From assembly GCA_941918925.1 (NCBI GenBank), contig OW799234.1, forward strand, positions 84,518,497 to 84,582,496: 64,000 bases of DNA, given 5' to 3'. Below, piece after piece: positions 1 to 11,250 of this stretch. Source of the DNA: Phyto melanocephala (Eukaryota > Arthropoda > Insecta > Diptera > Rhinophoridae). How positions within the stretch are numbered: the first letter of the stretch is position 1; each line of letters starts with the position of its first letter. A program made the position numbers and the translations under genes. The notes under the pieces are model-generated. The model did not search any database, was not told the origin of the DNA, and saw only the letters and a list, made by a program, of their open reading frames with translations.

Positions 1-970
1 TTCTGTCCATTTTAATATATTCTTTTATATTTAAATTTTGATCTCAGCAATTTTCGGTTTTATTGAAACGATATTTTATTATTAAGTTTATAAGGGCTCT
101 TTGTTTTAGTATTTCGGTGTTTGGGGAGGTTGTTGTATGTTTAAGCGATTAAAATCAGCTTAATTGTTTATTTATGTGGAAAAGATTTATTGGTTTTCTG
201 GAACAATCAGTGATTTGTAATTTTTGCAATAGGAGTGCTGGTATACCAAATTGATTGTTTATTGTTTTTTTTTTTTAATGAAAAAGAAGAAAATATAGAA
301 ATACACAGGATAATGACGGAGATTGCGGCAATGGAATATTAAATTATTCAAAATTTTTAAGTTTAAATGTAATTCGGATTTTTGAAAAATATTACCTTTA
401 AAGAGTTTTGCTTATTAAATGTTTTGTTAAGTTCATATCGTTACTTTCTCTTAATGATTTTGAAACGTACTATGAAATGTAAGGAAATTCTAGTTACCCG
501 AGTTAACAAGAAGAAAAATTATTAAGCAATTTATATTGCTTTATATTTCAGTGTATAATTTATTTCTGTTACTACGGGATGACTATTCGGTGTGCGTTTT
601 GATTATTTTTCCACTACACAAAACTCTTCCGCTATAGTTGGCAACAAATTGGCTTGTGCCAACGACATTACATAGGGTACCAGTTTTTTTATGACTGAAT
701 GTATTTCGGCTTTGAAAATCACCCCACCTTCTGCGTGCATTTAAGTTGTAATTTAAATGTTGTTTCAGCTACATTTTTCTTATTAAAGTGAAGTTATTGT
801 ATAAATAAAATACCTTCTGTTATACATATTTTGAAAGAAAATTAGCTGGGTTAACTATTTCTCATAAAATCAGAATGTTGTTAAATGAATTCTTATTACA
901 AGCTGAAGTCAAGCGTTTGATTTAGCAGCAGGTCATTAAACAATCAATCAGATTATTACCGGATGTTTTT
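1..970. other. AT-rich non-coding stretch
   Basis: No open frame of note, splice-ready exon or recognisable repeat was found. By position it could be intron of the minus-strand ZP gene, whose remaining 3' exons are not seen anywhere left of 2821. That is inference. Confidence 0.4.
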
Positions 971-976
971 TATAGA

Positions 977-1320
977 ACTTTAAGTTAGCAACACTTTTTT
1001 AAAAAGCGACTATTTTGCCAGCTGTCAAGTAAATTATGTTTAGTTTGGTTTGATTTGACATTTCAGCATAAATAGACTGATGCCAGAAAAACGCTTTCAA
1101 ATTGTGCAAATTTATTTTGAAAATCATGGTGCTGTTCGAAATACCTATCAAGCACTACCTTCATTTTACGGTCAACATAATCAATCGTTTATCACTTTTA
1201 TTTGAATGGATGTCAGTGTCAATAAACACAACTGCTGATTCGGAGTGGTGATAATCTTCAATTGTATGTTGAGACACCGTTTCATCAAAAAAAAACTGTC
1301 TGTTTGGTGTGATCTGAAAG
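977..1320 (+). pseudogene. Mariner-family transposase relic, N-terminal part
   Basis: From about 1080 the plus strand reads a transposase start with MPEKRFQIV followed by YFENHGAVRNTY and FYGQHN, the helix-turn-helix start typical of the IS630/Tc1/mariner transposases of arthropods. A second, closely similar copy lies at 29525-29770. After about 1200 the frame is lost, but near 1266-1315 VETPFHQ can be read, which resembles the VETPLHP region further along such transposases, so the middle is deleted. The upstream non-coding part (ttagcaacac, cagctgtcaagt, atgtttagtttgg) also matches the 29.5-kb copy. It is a dead fragment; the catalytic acidic residues are missing. Confidence 0.65.
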
Positions 1321-1500
1321 TTGTCAATTTTTTTTTTGATTACTTTTGATTATTTTTGATTATTTTCTCGTAATCCTAAATAATCTTGATTACTTTTAGA
1401 TTATTCGTAATTATAATCAATTAATAATCAAGAATTGTTTAAAAGGGAATTATGTAATCAATACCATTATTTTTAAAATGTAATCTAATTGATTACTAAT
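1321..1500. repeat. Low-complexity TGATTA-rich tract
   Basis: Dense imperfect repetition of gattatttttgatta and taatcaattaataatc on both strands, with many TAATC/GATTA words. It looks like simple-sequence expansion rather than a gene. Confidence 0.6.
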
Positions 1501-1630
1501 CGTAATCCAAATTTAACAGCTCTGGCGGTAACAAATGCGTATTTATTATATAGACATATCCACAAGGGTGAACTGCAAAATTTTGAAAAAATAAACAGCA
1601 TCCCGAAGAAATAAACAGCATGCAGAAAAT

Positions 1631-1915
1631 ACAAGTAAGAGTGCTATATTCCGTGCCGAATCTAAAATACCCTTCACAACGTGTAGTCATGCAATAACAA
1701 TTGTTTGTATCACCATTCATCTCATATGAAATACGTACATACATATAAAAAACATACAGATATTAAAGCATCCGATTTTAAAATTAGAAATTGAGTTTAC
1801 GTGTTTCAAAAAAAAAAAAAAAATAAAAATATAAATAATATATAAAACAAAAAAAATCTTTTTGTCTCAGCTGGGATTCGGTGCCACGTTTATCTAACCA
1901 GTATACCACGACCTT
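1631..1915 (-). mobile_element. HINE (DINE-1-like Helentron element), 3' fragment
   Basis: On the minus strand this ends with the 3' signature shared by the other copies: GCATGACTACACGTTGTGAA, GGGTATnTtAGATTCGGCACGG, then TATAGCACTCTTACTTGT. The hairpin arm is damaged here (ccgtgccgaa without the full ggccgaat partner). To the right, at 1866-1915, lies the internal CTCAGCTGGGATTCGGTGCC module, in the orientation opposite to the element's own strand. The 5' half is absent. Assignment to the DINE-1/INE-1 type rests on the layout of the fuller copies at 4005-4724 and 16596-17616. Confidence 0.7.
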
Positions 1916-1949
1916 GTTTTTTATTTTGTAAATGAACTAATAATAAATT

Positions 1950-2190
1950 TAAAGAGTTTTCTAATAAACACCAACAATATGTATTCACTTCAAACTGTTA
2001 AAGTTTTTACCATAAAATTTTAAGAGTATTTTAAGGCACTTATTAATATCTTCCTGATCACCTGACAAAAAAAAAAACGATTCACATTTCTTCACATATA
2101 AAATATGTATCACATTTCTCCACATATTTATTTTCCATTTAAAAGTGGATAGAAGGGACACCATTTTTACACTTAATGATCATCTAATTT
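1950..2190. other. Non-coding AT-rich stretch
   Basis: Nothing recognised apart from short direct repeats of cacatttctycacata at about 2082-2128. Confidence 0.4.
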
Positions 2191-2194
2191 TTTT

Positions 2195-2390
2195 CAACTT
2201 GTTTGACCTGCAAATGTGTGGTAGTCCTGTATCTTATCTGCATCATGATTAGAAATTGTTCTTACAGCTGTTGGAGCTTAGCCCAGAGTTCTTCTTATAT
2301 CACCAAGCTCTTCTCCCAGTTTAAAACGTTTTTAAATTTCTTACTTTTCTTTCACGGAAGTTTGTTTTCGCTTTTGCCTTATTTGTGTGC
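2195..2390 (-). pseudogene. Pogo/Tigger-like helix-turn-helix relic
   Basis: The minus strand reads KRFKLGEELGDIRRTLG, an in-frame stop, then APTAVRTISNHDADKIQDY. This follows the pattern of the N-terminal psq/HTH DNA-binding domain of pogo/Tigger (CENP-B-like) transposases: an acidic-glycine turn, a D-I-A/R-x-x-L-G helix, then S/T-V-R-T-I and D-K-I. A short basic KRKQTSVKEK-like stretch precedes it. The rest of the transposase was not found and there are stops, so this is at best an old fragment. It may lie in an intron of the ZP gene. The family call rests on pattern memory only. Confidence 0.4.
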
Positions 2391-2820
2391 TTTTTAAAGC
2401 AAACATTTACTTTTCTCCTCCACCACACAAATGTAAAGAGACTCTTTTAAACTAAAAACTTAAAACATACATGTAAGTCCCCATTCAAATCAACGCAAAT
2501 TGAGGTATTAACGTAATTTGTTATTATCTATCATTCTATAATCAATATTTCCTCTTATTTGATTTTTATTTGTTGGTTATTTTTTATGTTTTTTTTTAGT
2601 AAAAACTAAAGTAAAATTAAAGTAAAAAATATATGTAAAAACAATTTAAAATTTTTAGGTAAATTTTTCATAAGTATAAGAGAGTTTTTTGCTTCTCCAG
2701 CAATATCTGTTCATTGTTACTTAGGGCTTTATTGAAATCATATGACAATTTGTTGGTGTTACACAAGGAATTACCAGCATTATACATGTATGTACAATGA
2801 ATTTCTTCGTCAACTCTTAC

Positions 2821-3180
2821 CGTGTTTTCATAAAACTGCCCATTTAGATCTGGTTTTGTGCCACATCTTGAATATGATATTCTGAATGTGAAGAACGTTT
2901 TACCCGTCGAAGGAGGTACATAAACACAACGTGGATCACTGTGTTGACCTAAATGCACAAAAAAAAAGAAAAAACAAAAGCATACAAATTAGAGTGCAAA
3001 TGATATGTATGAATTAAACAACATACCCTTTGAACTAACAATACCCTCAAATGGATGAGAAAATGTTAAATGTACATCCATGTGATCCTTACCGCACATC
3101 ACTTCTAATGAGACTATGTTTGGCATACCATCTGGCCTTTCCATTGGCCATAATTCATTACCAGCTAAAACTAAACTAAA
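2821..3180 (-). CDS. ZP-domain (zona pellucida) apical extracellular matrix protein, two internal exons
   Basis: Two minus-strand exons, 3180-3027 (154 nt) and 2948-2821 (128 nt), are joined by a 78-nt intron. The upstream acceptor is ttctttcattgcag, the intron runs from gtatgt to gcatttag, and the downstream donor is gtaagag. The split Gly codon (G|GT) joins SHPFEGIVSSKG to QHSDPRCVYVPP without a break. The product reads NELWPMERPDGMPNIVSLEV, MCGKDHMDVHLTF, then ISYSRCGTKPDLNGQFYENT, which is the first half of a ZP domain with its first conserved cysteines. Such fly proteins (miniature, dusky, dusky-like, neyo/nyobe/morpheyus, piopio group) are single-pass membrane proteins that tie the apical epithelial surface to the cuticle. 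FSLVLAG before the first residues looks like the end of a signal peptide that starts in an upstream exon. The 3' exons, with the rest of ZP and the membrane anchor, are not found and must lie beyond position 1. Which paralogue this is cannot be decided. Confidence 0.9.
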
Positions 3181-3189
3181 CTGCAATGA

Positions 3190-4000
3190 AAGAACAAAAA
3201 GATAGAAATAATAATTAATTATTTTTGAACATAAAAGTTTCAAAATGTGTATGTATGTATATAGATGTGTGAAGAATAAACGAACGAACGAACGTTTACA
3301 ACGATTGCATGTGTGTGAATACAAAAGAATGTATTTGTGTTTGTGTATAGTAAATGGAATTTATAATTAAAATCTATGAGAATTGCTTTGTAAATAATAA
3401 TGTTTGCTAAAAACAATCATTTTCCGTTTGAAAATAAAAACTTTTTTAAAATATAGAACAAACTTGTGAAAAAGCATGTGCCAAAGAAAGAGAAAAGTTT
3501 AATAAAAAATATATTTTAAAGAATTTTTTCTTAATTGAAAGAAAAACAATAATTTTAAAGCATAGGGTTTTTATGTTATTGTCTGTCTGAAGACCTGTAT
3601 TTTGATATGAATTAAAAAGCTGCAAAAGCAATCTCACTTACTTAATTTAAAATAGTGTGAGTGTGTGTGTGTAGTACTCTCCCATTATAAAATATATACT
3701 TGAAAGAATATGTGTTTTGTTTTACGGTGAAAATATTTAAGATGAAACAACGTTGGAATAAAATAAAGCTGAATAAGAACAAAGATGAAATAGAATATTA
3801 AAACTGAAATAGAACAGGTTAGATGTTTTGACAGTAGACCTAGACCAATGAAAAATTCGAATGGAGAGAAACATTTGCGTATTCTTATGAATATGAAAAA
3901 GCTTTTAAAAAAACTTAAAAAAAATTGCTTAAAGAATATTCTATTCTCTTTACACTGACTTAAATGTTATTATTTAGTAACACTGCTGTTTAAGATTTTT
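3190..4000. other. Presumed intron or 5' region of the ZP gene
   Basis: No exon with convincing splice sites was found here. There is a short GT microsatellite near 3655-3671. The first ZP exon (start codon plus signal peptide) should lie somewhere to the right but could not be picked out. Confidence 0.35.
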
Positions 4001-4004
4001 TCGT

Positions 4005-4724
4005 TTTTTATACCCTTCACCTGTGGTGCACAAGGGTATATATAGCTTTGTCATTCCGTTTGTAATTTCTACAATTTTCATTTCCGACCCCATAAAGTAT
4101 ATATTTTCTGAAAGCTAATGAATAGAGGAGTCGATTAAGCCCTGACCGTCTGTCCGTCTGTCCGTCTGTCCGTCTGCCCGTCTGTCCGTGTGTTGGTTGA
4201 AATCAACTTTTAGAAGCAACTATATGTTCCTCAGATCTGTATATGGTATCAATCTCTTGGAAATATCCAGGAATGAATCGCTATTGAAATTCAGCACAAT
4301 CGCCCCATAACTTTCTGAAATATGAGCAAAAAACCACGACCACCTCGTTTTTTTTTCACAATTACAACAACAACATACATACATACATACATGTAAAAAA
4401 CATACCAAACAAAAAAAATTACAAAAAAATAAAATATTAAAAATAAGAAAAAAATAATAAAAAAAAAACTACAAAAAAAAATTTTAAACAAATTTAAAAA
4501 AATATATAAAAAAAAATAATAAAATATAAATAATATATTAAATAAAATAAAATAAATTTTTTTTTGGCTCAGCTGGGATTCGATGCCACATTTATTCTAA
4601 CGTGTACGTATGCACGTATTTTATATGAGATGAATGGTGATACAAACAATTATTATTGCATGACTACACGTTGTGAAGGGTATATAAGATTCGGCACGGC
4701 CGAATATAGCACTATTACTTGTTT
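4005..4724 (+). mobile_element. HINE (DINE-1-like Helentron element), complete copy
   Basis: This copy shows every part of the family. The 5' end has a short inverted repeat (TATACCCTTCACCTGTGG, then GTGCACAAGGGTATA). It is followed by GTCATTCCGTTTGTAATTTC, CCGACCCCATAAAGTATATA, GAGTCGATTAAGCCCTGACC, a short (GTCTGTCC)n array, and GTTGGTTGAAATCAACTTTT. After an A-rich stretch with (CATA)n comes GGCTCAGCTGGGATTCGATG. The 3' end is GAAGGGTATATAAGATTCGG, CACGGCCGAAT, TATAGCACTATTACTTGTTT, which contains the hairpin ATTCGGC-acg-GCCGAAT. This matches the known layout of Drosophila DINE-1 (subterminal inverted repeat, CATAAAGTATATAT core, GTCCGTCTG array, 3' hairpin followed by TTACTTGTTT), a non-autonomous rolling-circle element mobilised by Helentrons. 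It has no coding capacity. Confidence 0.85.
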
Positions 4725-4729
4725 GTATA

Positions 4730-5405
4730 TGTTTTATTGTACTCAATATTTTTGCTATGATTTATTTAATTTTTTTTTTTTTTAAATTTTATTTTATTTA
4801 TTTAATTACCGTTTCTTTATTTCATTGTCGATTTTTGTTTAAAACTTACATTCATTCTTTGCTTTTTTCAATTGAATTATTTACCACAATTGTATGAAAT
4901 ATTAGTGAGTTAACAAAAACTCAGTATTCGACAACAGTATTTTTCGTCTTGTCATTGTCTTGTCGATTTTTACTCCAAAATTGCCGTTTTTTCGATAAAA
5001 ATTTAAAAAACGGTTACATTGTTTGCTTTAGTATAATTTATTAAGTTTGGGCAACAGTGAAACTTACAAAAAAGTAGAGGTAAGATAAATTTATATCTAC
5101 CATCAATAAAAATATTTTGAATCAAAAAATTATAAAGCAAATGAAGATGATGCGGGTACATCAAACAGCAAATAAAACAGTATTTTAGAATTGCAAACAC
5201 AGGTACTAAAATATTTATTCCATAAAATCTTTTAAATTTCTTTAGGTATATAGATAGATCTATCCAATACCAAGTCATTATGTTTGGTTGTACGTATTTG
5301 TGTAAATTTTAAAATGCAGGACTATATCTTTGGATTATTAAGAGTGGGCCAATGTGATGCCAAAGATTTGTAGAAATTGTAGACTATTTTACACAAAACC
5401 ATGTA
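4730..5405. other. Non-coding AT-rich stretch
   Basis: No gene seen. Short words such as cttgtcattgtcttgtcgat near 4948 and gccgttttttcgat near 4982 may be the eroded other end of the neighbouring hAT relic, which has GCCGAT subterminal repeats at its right end. That is a weak inference. Confidence 0.3.
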
Positions 5406-5409
5406 AACT

Positions 5410-6524
5410 ACAAGTAAAATTTTATAGGATTCGGTGCTGACAGCGCTGCCATTATGAGAGTCAACAGAAATACACAACCTGTATTACGTAATTTTATAAA
5501 AAACGATATTTTAAAAAATTATGTAATTTATTTAACTGAATTAATGAACACAAAGAATTTTTTAGAATATGATAAGGTGTATTTGGGCTTATTGGCTAAA
5601 GAGTAAAAAATTTTAAGATTCAAAACTTACAAAAGTGAAATTTTCAAAATTAAAAATAATTGTATAAATTTGTATATAGAACTTTAAAATCAAATATTAA
5701 AACGTTTATATTTTAAACATAAATCGTATAAATTTTTATAAATGATTAACCCTATCAAATTTATGAAAAAGGAAAATAATTATTTTATGGAAATTTTTAA
5801 AGAATTCCCCAGCTTTGTTTCTAAAAAATAAAAACAAATTTTGGACTCTGAATTCAGAGAGTTACAATTTTTAAATTTTGAAGAACTTTTTGGCAAAAAA
5901 TTTCATATTTAAAACGTGGAAATTCTACAGATGCTTTTTCAATACCATCAAAGTTTGTTCACCTAATTATGGTCCTTCCACTTTCCTCCGCAAATGTAGA
6001 CAGAATTTTTAGTCAAGTCATCCTAAGTAAAACAAAATTTCGATGTTCTCTGGAAAATGAATCTTTATAAGGATTTATTTTTTCCAAAGAATACCTAAAA
6101 TTTAATAATTCAAACTGTTTTGATGCTGATATTAAAAATGATTTAATAAAAATGTCAAAATCCAATATGTAGCTATAAAATACATATATGTTTTTAGAAA
6201 AAAAGTTAAAAAAAAAAATATCTAGCTTTAAAAACAATTTTCCCATTAATATAAATTATATACATATATTTTTAAAATTATCTACGATTTATTTGTAAAC
6301 CCTTTTTTATGCTATTTTATATGTATGTTATAAACATTAGTTAGTGCTGAATTGTTATTTTATGTTATTTTTTTGTTAATAAAAAGATGTCTTATTATAC
6401 ATATTTAAAATTGTTGTTTTTTTATTTGCCGATTTTTTGCCGATTATTTTAAATTGAAGTGCCGATAATGCCGATATTTTTTTGAAAATATGCTGATTTT
6501 TTATCAAAATTGCCTGGCATCCCT
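5410..6524 (+). pseudogene. hAT-superfamily transposase relic with right terminus
   Basis: Broken plus-strand frames give IGFGADSAAIMRVN near 5428, which resembles the G-x-G-x-D-x-A-x-x-M catalytic-core stretch of hAT transposases. At 5940-6171 there is a much clearer hAT C-terminal dimerisation domain: HLIMVLPLSSANVDRIFSQV followed by KTKFRCSLENES, one stop, then GFIFSKEYLKF. This is the motif order of the family (LPHSSA-x-VERIFS, KTK-R-SL-NE-L). The right end carries several GCCGAT words (6427-6500) and finishes TGCCTGGCATCCCTG at about 6510-6524, whose complement CAGGGATGCCAGGCA is a typical hAT terminus. The left terminus was not found. Several frameshifts and stops make it inactive. Confidence 0.65.
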
Positions 6525-6529
6525 GGGCG

Positions 6530-8515
6530 TAAGTGTGAAAATTTTACTTGCTTTAAAATTTCTTTGCAAGCTGAGAAAAAGTTTGGATGTGTTAGTAAAA
6601 AAGTGTTAGTGCATTGTTTTTTTTTCACTTACACTTGCATGTGGCAACGTAGGATTAGTGGAGCTATACATCGAAAGAGGAAAGAGGATATTTTAAGAAT
6701 CATATCTCTGTGACCTGTGCGATAATGAATCAGTCAGTCAGTCACGTAACTCTTTTATATTTATATTTATATACATTAATTATATTACGGTTTTTTATGC
6801 CAGCTAGTGTGACGTAGTGTCTCAAAGCATTTTTTTCTTGTATTATTAAAAAGTTTTTTAGAATATTCATAAGCTTGTTTCATGCTATTAAAAAATTAAA
6901 ATGGCTTAAAATGTTATATGAAAGCAGTTTTAATTTCGGCCATATAAGAATAATTTTTTTTCTCGCTACTTTTTAAAATCTAATATTTGTCGTCAGTTGT
7001 AAATTAAATTTGTTGATTAAAATGAAAGAAAATCTTATCGCAATTAAGTTGTCTTAATTTTTATTAGATTTATATCACAAATCAATGCATGTTCGTTCCT
7101 CTCCTCAAAAATAATATTGAAAATATAAAAAAAGAAAAGAAAATTTCACTTAAGTAATCACCAGAGTTTTAGCAAAAAGTAAAAAAGAAATAAATAAACT
7201 TTTACTATTTCGACCAGATTTTCTTGTTTATAACATTTAATCTCCGGCAAAACGTGCATGCATTAAATGCATTTACAACATTTTTTTAGTTTATGCACAG
7301 TCTTTGTTAACTGTTTTAAACTTGAACTGATTTCAAGTTTAATTTTTCTTTTTTTTCTACATACTTACGTTCGTATTTTGTCAAATAGTTAATGGCAACG
7401 GAGAGGCAGATGAATGCAAAGCTGAAAACCATCACTTCTTAACCAACAAATTACAGTTTAAATGCAGCTGCAACACATGATTTATTTTCATGTGTGCTAT
7501 TCAAAGAATGCGACAGACAACATGGCCAAATTGATATGAAAATTCATTAAGGAAGAATGCGCTCACAAGTCCACATAAATATTCTAGATGTTAATTTAGT
7601 CATATATGCAAAGAATTTCAAAATTATAAAGTTAACACTCAAAAAAAAAATAATAAATAGAAAGAGTATCCCAAAGAGGAAAGATGTTCAAGATCTGTTT
7701 ATTTTAATAAAAGAATTGTGCTAGAAATAAGTTGCCTGGACTCTTTTAAAATCCTTTATAACATATTTGCAATATTTAATAAAACTTATATATTTCTGAT
7801 AATTTTTTTTAAAATGTTCCGACCAACAAGTGTGTTAGTAATGGCTTGATATATAATGTGATACATAAGAACTTTGCTAAGATAAGGTATACACGCCACG
7901 CGTAATAATATCTTCTTTGAATCTTTATTTGCCTCTCCAATGACATTGCCGTGAGTTCAAAACGCAATACACTTTAAACACTTACGTAACTTTATCCTTA
8001 TAAGTATGTAAATCAAAGAAATTTAAAGAAAGGCATTTTATTCGATTTCTATTTGTATCTTAAATTTTTCGTTAAAAACTTATTAAATAATTTGTAATGC
8101 TAAATTTAAACATTTTATTTTAATAATCGAATAATTTTTGTTTAAATGATAACTCAAGGACATGCATATGTTTGCATTCCTATACACTGTCATTATCACT
8201 TAGACAAACTGTAATGGTGAAATGCATAGAAATTATTACATTTTAAAATTTCATTTCATTTTAATTACCACTTAAAAGAAAATAAAAAGAAAAAATAGTT
8301 TCAAGAATTACAACAACGGCAGTGAAATTATAATGAAATAAGATAGAATGTATGGGAGTATTTATTGGAATGAAGGCAATTTTTTAAAATACAAACATAC
8401 ACATACACAACTTAGGAAAACGATGAGAACAAAACAAGTCGTTGAAGAAGATTTATTTCAAACAATGGTACTGAAAATGCACACAATTCTATAGCACTAT
8501 ACACTCTACCTACAC
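6530..8515. other. Non-coding stretch, about 2 kb
   Basis: No exon, TE family or structured repeat was recognised. It is ordinary AT-rich sequence with short homopolymers. Confidence 0.4.
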
Positions 8516-8518
8516 ATA

Positions 8519-10130
8519 CAGCTGTGTTCAAATAAATAGGAGTTACCGTATCATATATTTATTCAATTGATTTTTAGAAATTTGGCAACTTTTTAAGTAA
8601 GCCATATTCTAACGGTACTTAGTATGGAATGTGGAAAGTAAAACACAAAAGGAATAATGAAGCTAATTGTAGTATTTATGCTGCTATTAATTTATTTCCA
8701 TTTTTGGTTCCAAAGTGCATTGATCATAAAAATAGGAGTATTTGCATTAACTGAGAAATTTAATTGCTAAAATTTTTAAATTTAAGCTATAAGTTCAAAA
8801 AGTAAGTATAAATAAGCTCTAGGTTACAGTTTTTTAATTTTTTTTTAATAGTGGGGCGTGGTAAGCATTGCACCGAAGAGAAAAGAAATTTAATAAAAAA
8901 TCTTAGGAATGAAGGCAAAACTTATCGGGAAATAAAAAAAATAATGTCGTGTTCAGACTAGATGATAGCCAATGCTTTACGGTGTACGGAAAAAGATGAA
9001 ACTCGTGGCCGAAAACGTAAAACAACGTCCATAGATGACCGTCGCATAGTACGTTTTAGTAAGGCTGATCCTTCTGCGTCATCAAAAAAGATCCAAAAGG
9101 ATCTTAATCTAAGCGTAAGCACCGTTACTATTCGAAGACGTTTAGCCGAAAATAATTTATTTGCCAGAAGTCCCAGAAAGGTACCCTTACTTATCAAAAA
9201 GCAGGCAGACGCACGTTTGAAATTCGCCCAGGAACATGTAAACTGGCCTAAAGAAAAATGGCGAAACGTATTGTGGACGGATGAAAGTAAGATCGCTCTA
9301 TTTGGAGGAACTGGTTCTAGACAATATATCCGACGTCCACCAAATACGGAATATCTCCCACAATTCACCAGAAAGACCGTCAAACATGGTGGAGCAAAAG
9401 TTATGATTTGGGGATGTTTTTCTTACAATGGTGTTGGTCCATTATATGAAGTAAAAGGGATCATGGAACAACGAGTGTACGTCGAAATTTTAGATAATGT
9501 CATGCTACCATACGCAGAGTGGAATATGCCTCTGAAATGGATCTACCAACAAGACAATGACCCGAAAAAAACCAGTAAACTAGCGGAGGAGTGGTTTCGT
9601 GTCAAAGGAGTTGAGGTTATGCCATGGCCTGCTCAGTCCCCTGACCTCAACCCCATAGAACACTTATGGGGAGATGTTAAAAAATATGTTTCTGAAAAGA
9701 AACCGTCTAATGCTAAGGCTATATGGTGCACAGTTCAGGATGCGTGGAGTAACATCCCAGCAAACCGTTGTAGAGACCTCATCGACTCCATGCCACGGCG
9801 ATGTGCCGCCGTTGTTAAGAACCGAGGTTTTTCTACAAAATATTAAACATTCTGAACGTTTTAGACTTGTTTTGAATTTTTTTTGTTAACATTTTCAATG
9901 GAAAGTATAATACTCTTATTATATTGAACAATGGATTTTCATCATGTTTTGTTAAAAATTTATATATTTTTATTTTTATAGCTTTAATCACCTCTGGAAT
10001 TATTTAATAATTTCTTAAGAATTTCTTGTTTATTGTTACAAAAAAAAATAAGTGAAATAAAATTTTGTGTGTTTTGTAAAAAATAAAATAGATTTTTGTT
10101 AAGGGCACTCCTATTTTTGGAACACAACTG
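8519..10130 (+). mobile_element. Tc1-like element, 1612 bp, with TA target duplication
   Basis: The element begins CAGCTGTGTTCAAATAAATA and ends with the imperfect complement (ctcctatttttggaacacaactg), giving terminal inverted repeats of about 25 bp. It is flanked by TA at 8517-8518 and 10131-10132, as expected for Tc1/mariner insertion. Between the ends lies one transposase frame (see 8851-9846). Size, short TIRs and the single gene are all normal for Tc1. It is the best-preserved DNA transposon in the window and so probably among the youngest. Nothing is nested inside it. Confidence 0.93.
8851..9846 (+). pseudogene. Tc1-like DD34E transposase with one nonsense codon
   Basis: Cuts and joins the element's TIRs in the nucleus when active. 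The open frame from 8962 encodes 294 residues ending GFSTKY. It holds the GRKR linker (TRGRKRKTTS), then the catalytic triad: D in LWTDESK, D in YQQDNDPKK and E in NPIEHLWG, with exactly 34 residues between the last two. Reading upstream in the same frame, GRGKHC, KRNLIKNLRNEGKTYREIKK gives the missing first HTH helices from 8851, but an in-frame TAG sits at 8959-8961 directly before MIANAL, and the expected start codon at 8851 is GTG. So the protein is broken by one nonsense codon and perhaps a start-codon change, with every catalytic residue intact. A product starting at 8962 would lack the first DNA-binding helix. Confidence 0.92.
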
Positions 10131-10766
10131 TATGTACATACACATTTGACTGTCATTACCCTATAAGCAACTCAGCTAGATTTAAGCTTATTTAGAGTTA
10201 ACTTTTTAGCAGCTAGTGGTGGTTAATGTCTGGATTATTTTTAATTGGGCTAACTGACTATATTTAAAATGGCGAAGTTATGTGCAGTCTGATTGACTGT
10301 CTGACTCTTGATGACTTTTTAACTAACTTAAAGTTAATTATAAGCCACCCCATTTTAAGTAAGCTTTAAGTTAGTTGTATTTAAGTAAATTAGAAATCAA
10401 CTTTATTTAAAATGATTGTTAAAACTTTTTGTAAAATATTTTAAATTTCTTTAAAATTTTAATATAAAGGGTGGTTAAATTTAAGTGGCCGATGTTGATT
10501 TTATATAAAACAAAATAAACAAAATATCGTAATTTCTTTTCATTATGATTGTGGGAATAATATTTAATATTTTTAACTACTTTATCAAATTTATAAATAT
10601 TTTTACTTATTATAAAATGTAATTTTTTAAGTTACCTTTGCATTTTAAATTATATATAAAACTTTTCAATTTTATAATTTTCTTTTTGGCATTAGTAAAA
10701 AAAACAATTTTTTTTTAAAATTTTTTAAATAAATGTGTTTTAATTTTTATTTTTACCAAATTTAAT

Positions 10767-11095
10767 TGGTGACCCCCGATCAGTCAAAACTTGACCGGAA
10801 GTGTTGGAGTTGCACAAGCTTTTCATGTTGCTGCTTCAAGTATCCTGAAGCTACCACCATTTTGGAAAGAAAATCCCAAACTTTGGTTTATGCAAATAAA
10901 GTCAATTTTTAGTATTTCGGGTATTACAGTTGATGAAACCTAGTTTCAGTATATATGTAATTTCCAATATTGATTCAAATTTTTTGCCGCATGTTACTGA
11001 TATTTTGGAATCACCACCATTTGGGGGTACAAACAAGTATCAAACAGTTAAAGATCGTTTGATTGGTACGTTTTCTGAATCTAAAGAGTCAAAAC
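10767..11095 (+). pseudogene. Ty3/gypsy leader and gag fragment (tRNA-Trp-type primer site)
   Basis: TGGTGACCCCCGA at 10767 resembles the primer-binding site complementary to the 3' end of tRNA-Trp (TGGTGACCCCGA) used by CsRn1-clade Ty3/gypsy elements, with one extra C. It is followed by a gag-like frame: LPPFWKENPKLWFMQIKSIF, SISGITVDET, a TAG at about 10939, then after a frameshift YVISNIDSNFLPHV and PPFGGTNKYQTVKDRLIGTF. The PPFW-x-x-x-P-x-LWF and GIT-x-x-x-T-x-Y signatures are those of arthropod gypsy Gag. The AT-rich sequence just upstream could include LTR remains, but no LTR boundary is visible. It is broken by a stop and a frameshift and joined at its right side to mariner-family sequence. 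Confidence 0.7.
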
Positions 11096-11250
11096 ACTCT
11101 TGGATTATCATTCGCCAAAATGCGGCAATTCTGCTTAATGACGAATCCATTGAGATGAAAATTTGCCTCATCACTGAAGATGATTTTCTTCACGAGGTCC
11201 ACGATATATGTACATTTTGATTTGAACGCCCATTTTCATAATAAGCCTAA

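Noticed and set aside
4291..4491. Hydrophobic Phe-rich small frames in the HINE
   Set aside because: Translation of the A-rich tract on the opposite strand; same elements elsewhere lack the frame.
8958..9383. 141-codon frame on the minus strand
   Set aside because: It lies antisense to the Tc1 transposase; the plus-strand frame has the DD34E motifs and the minus frame has no family.
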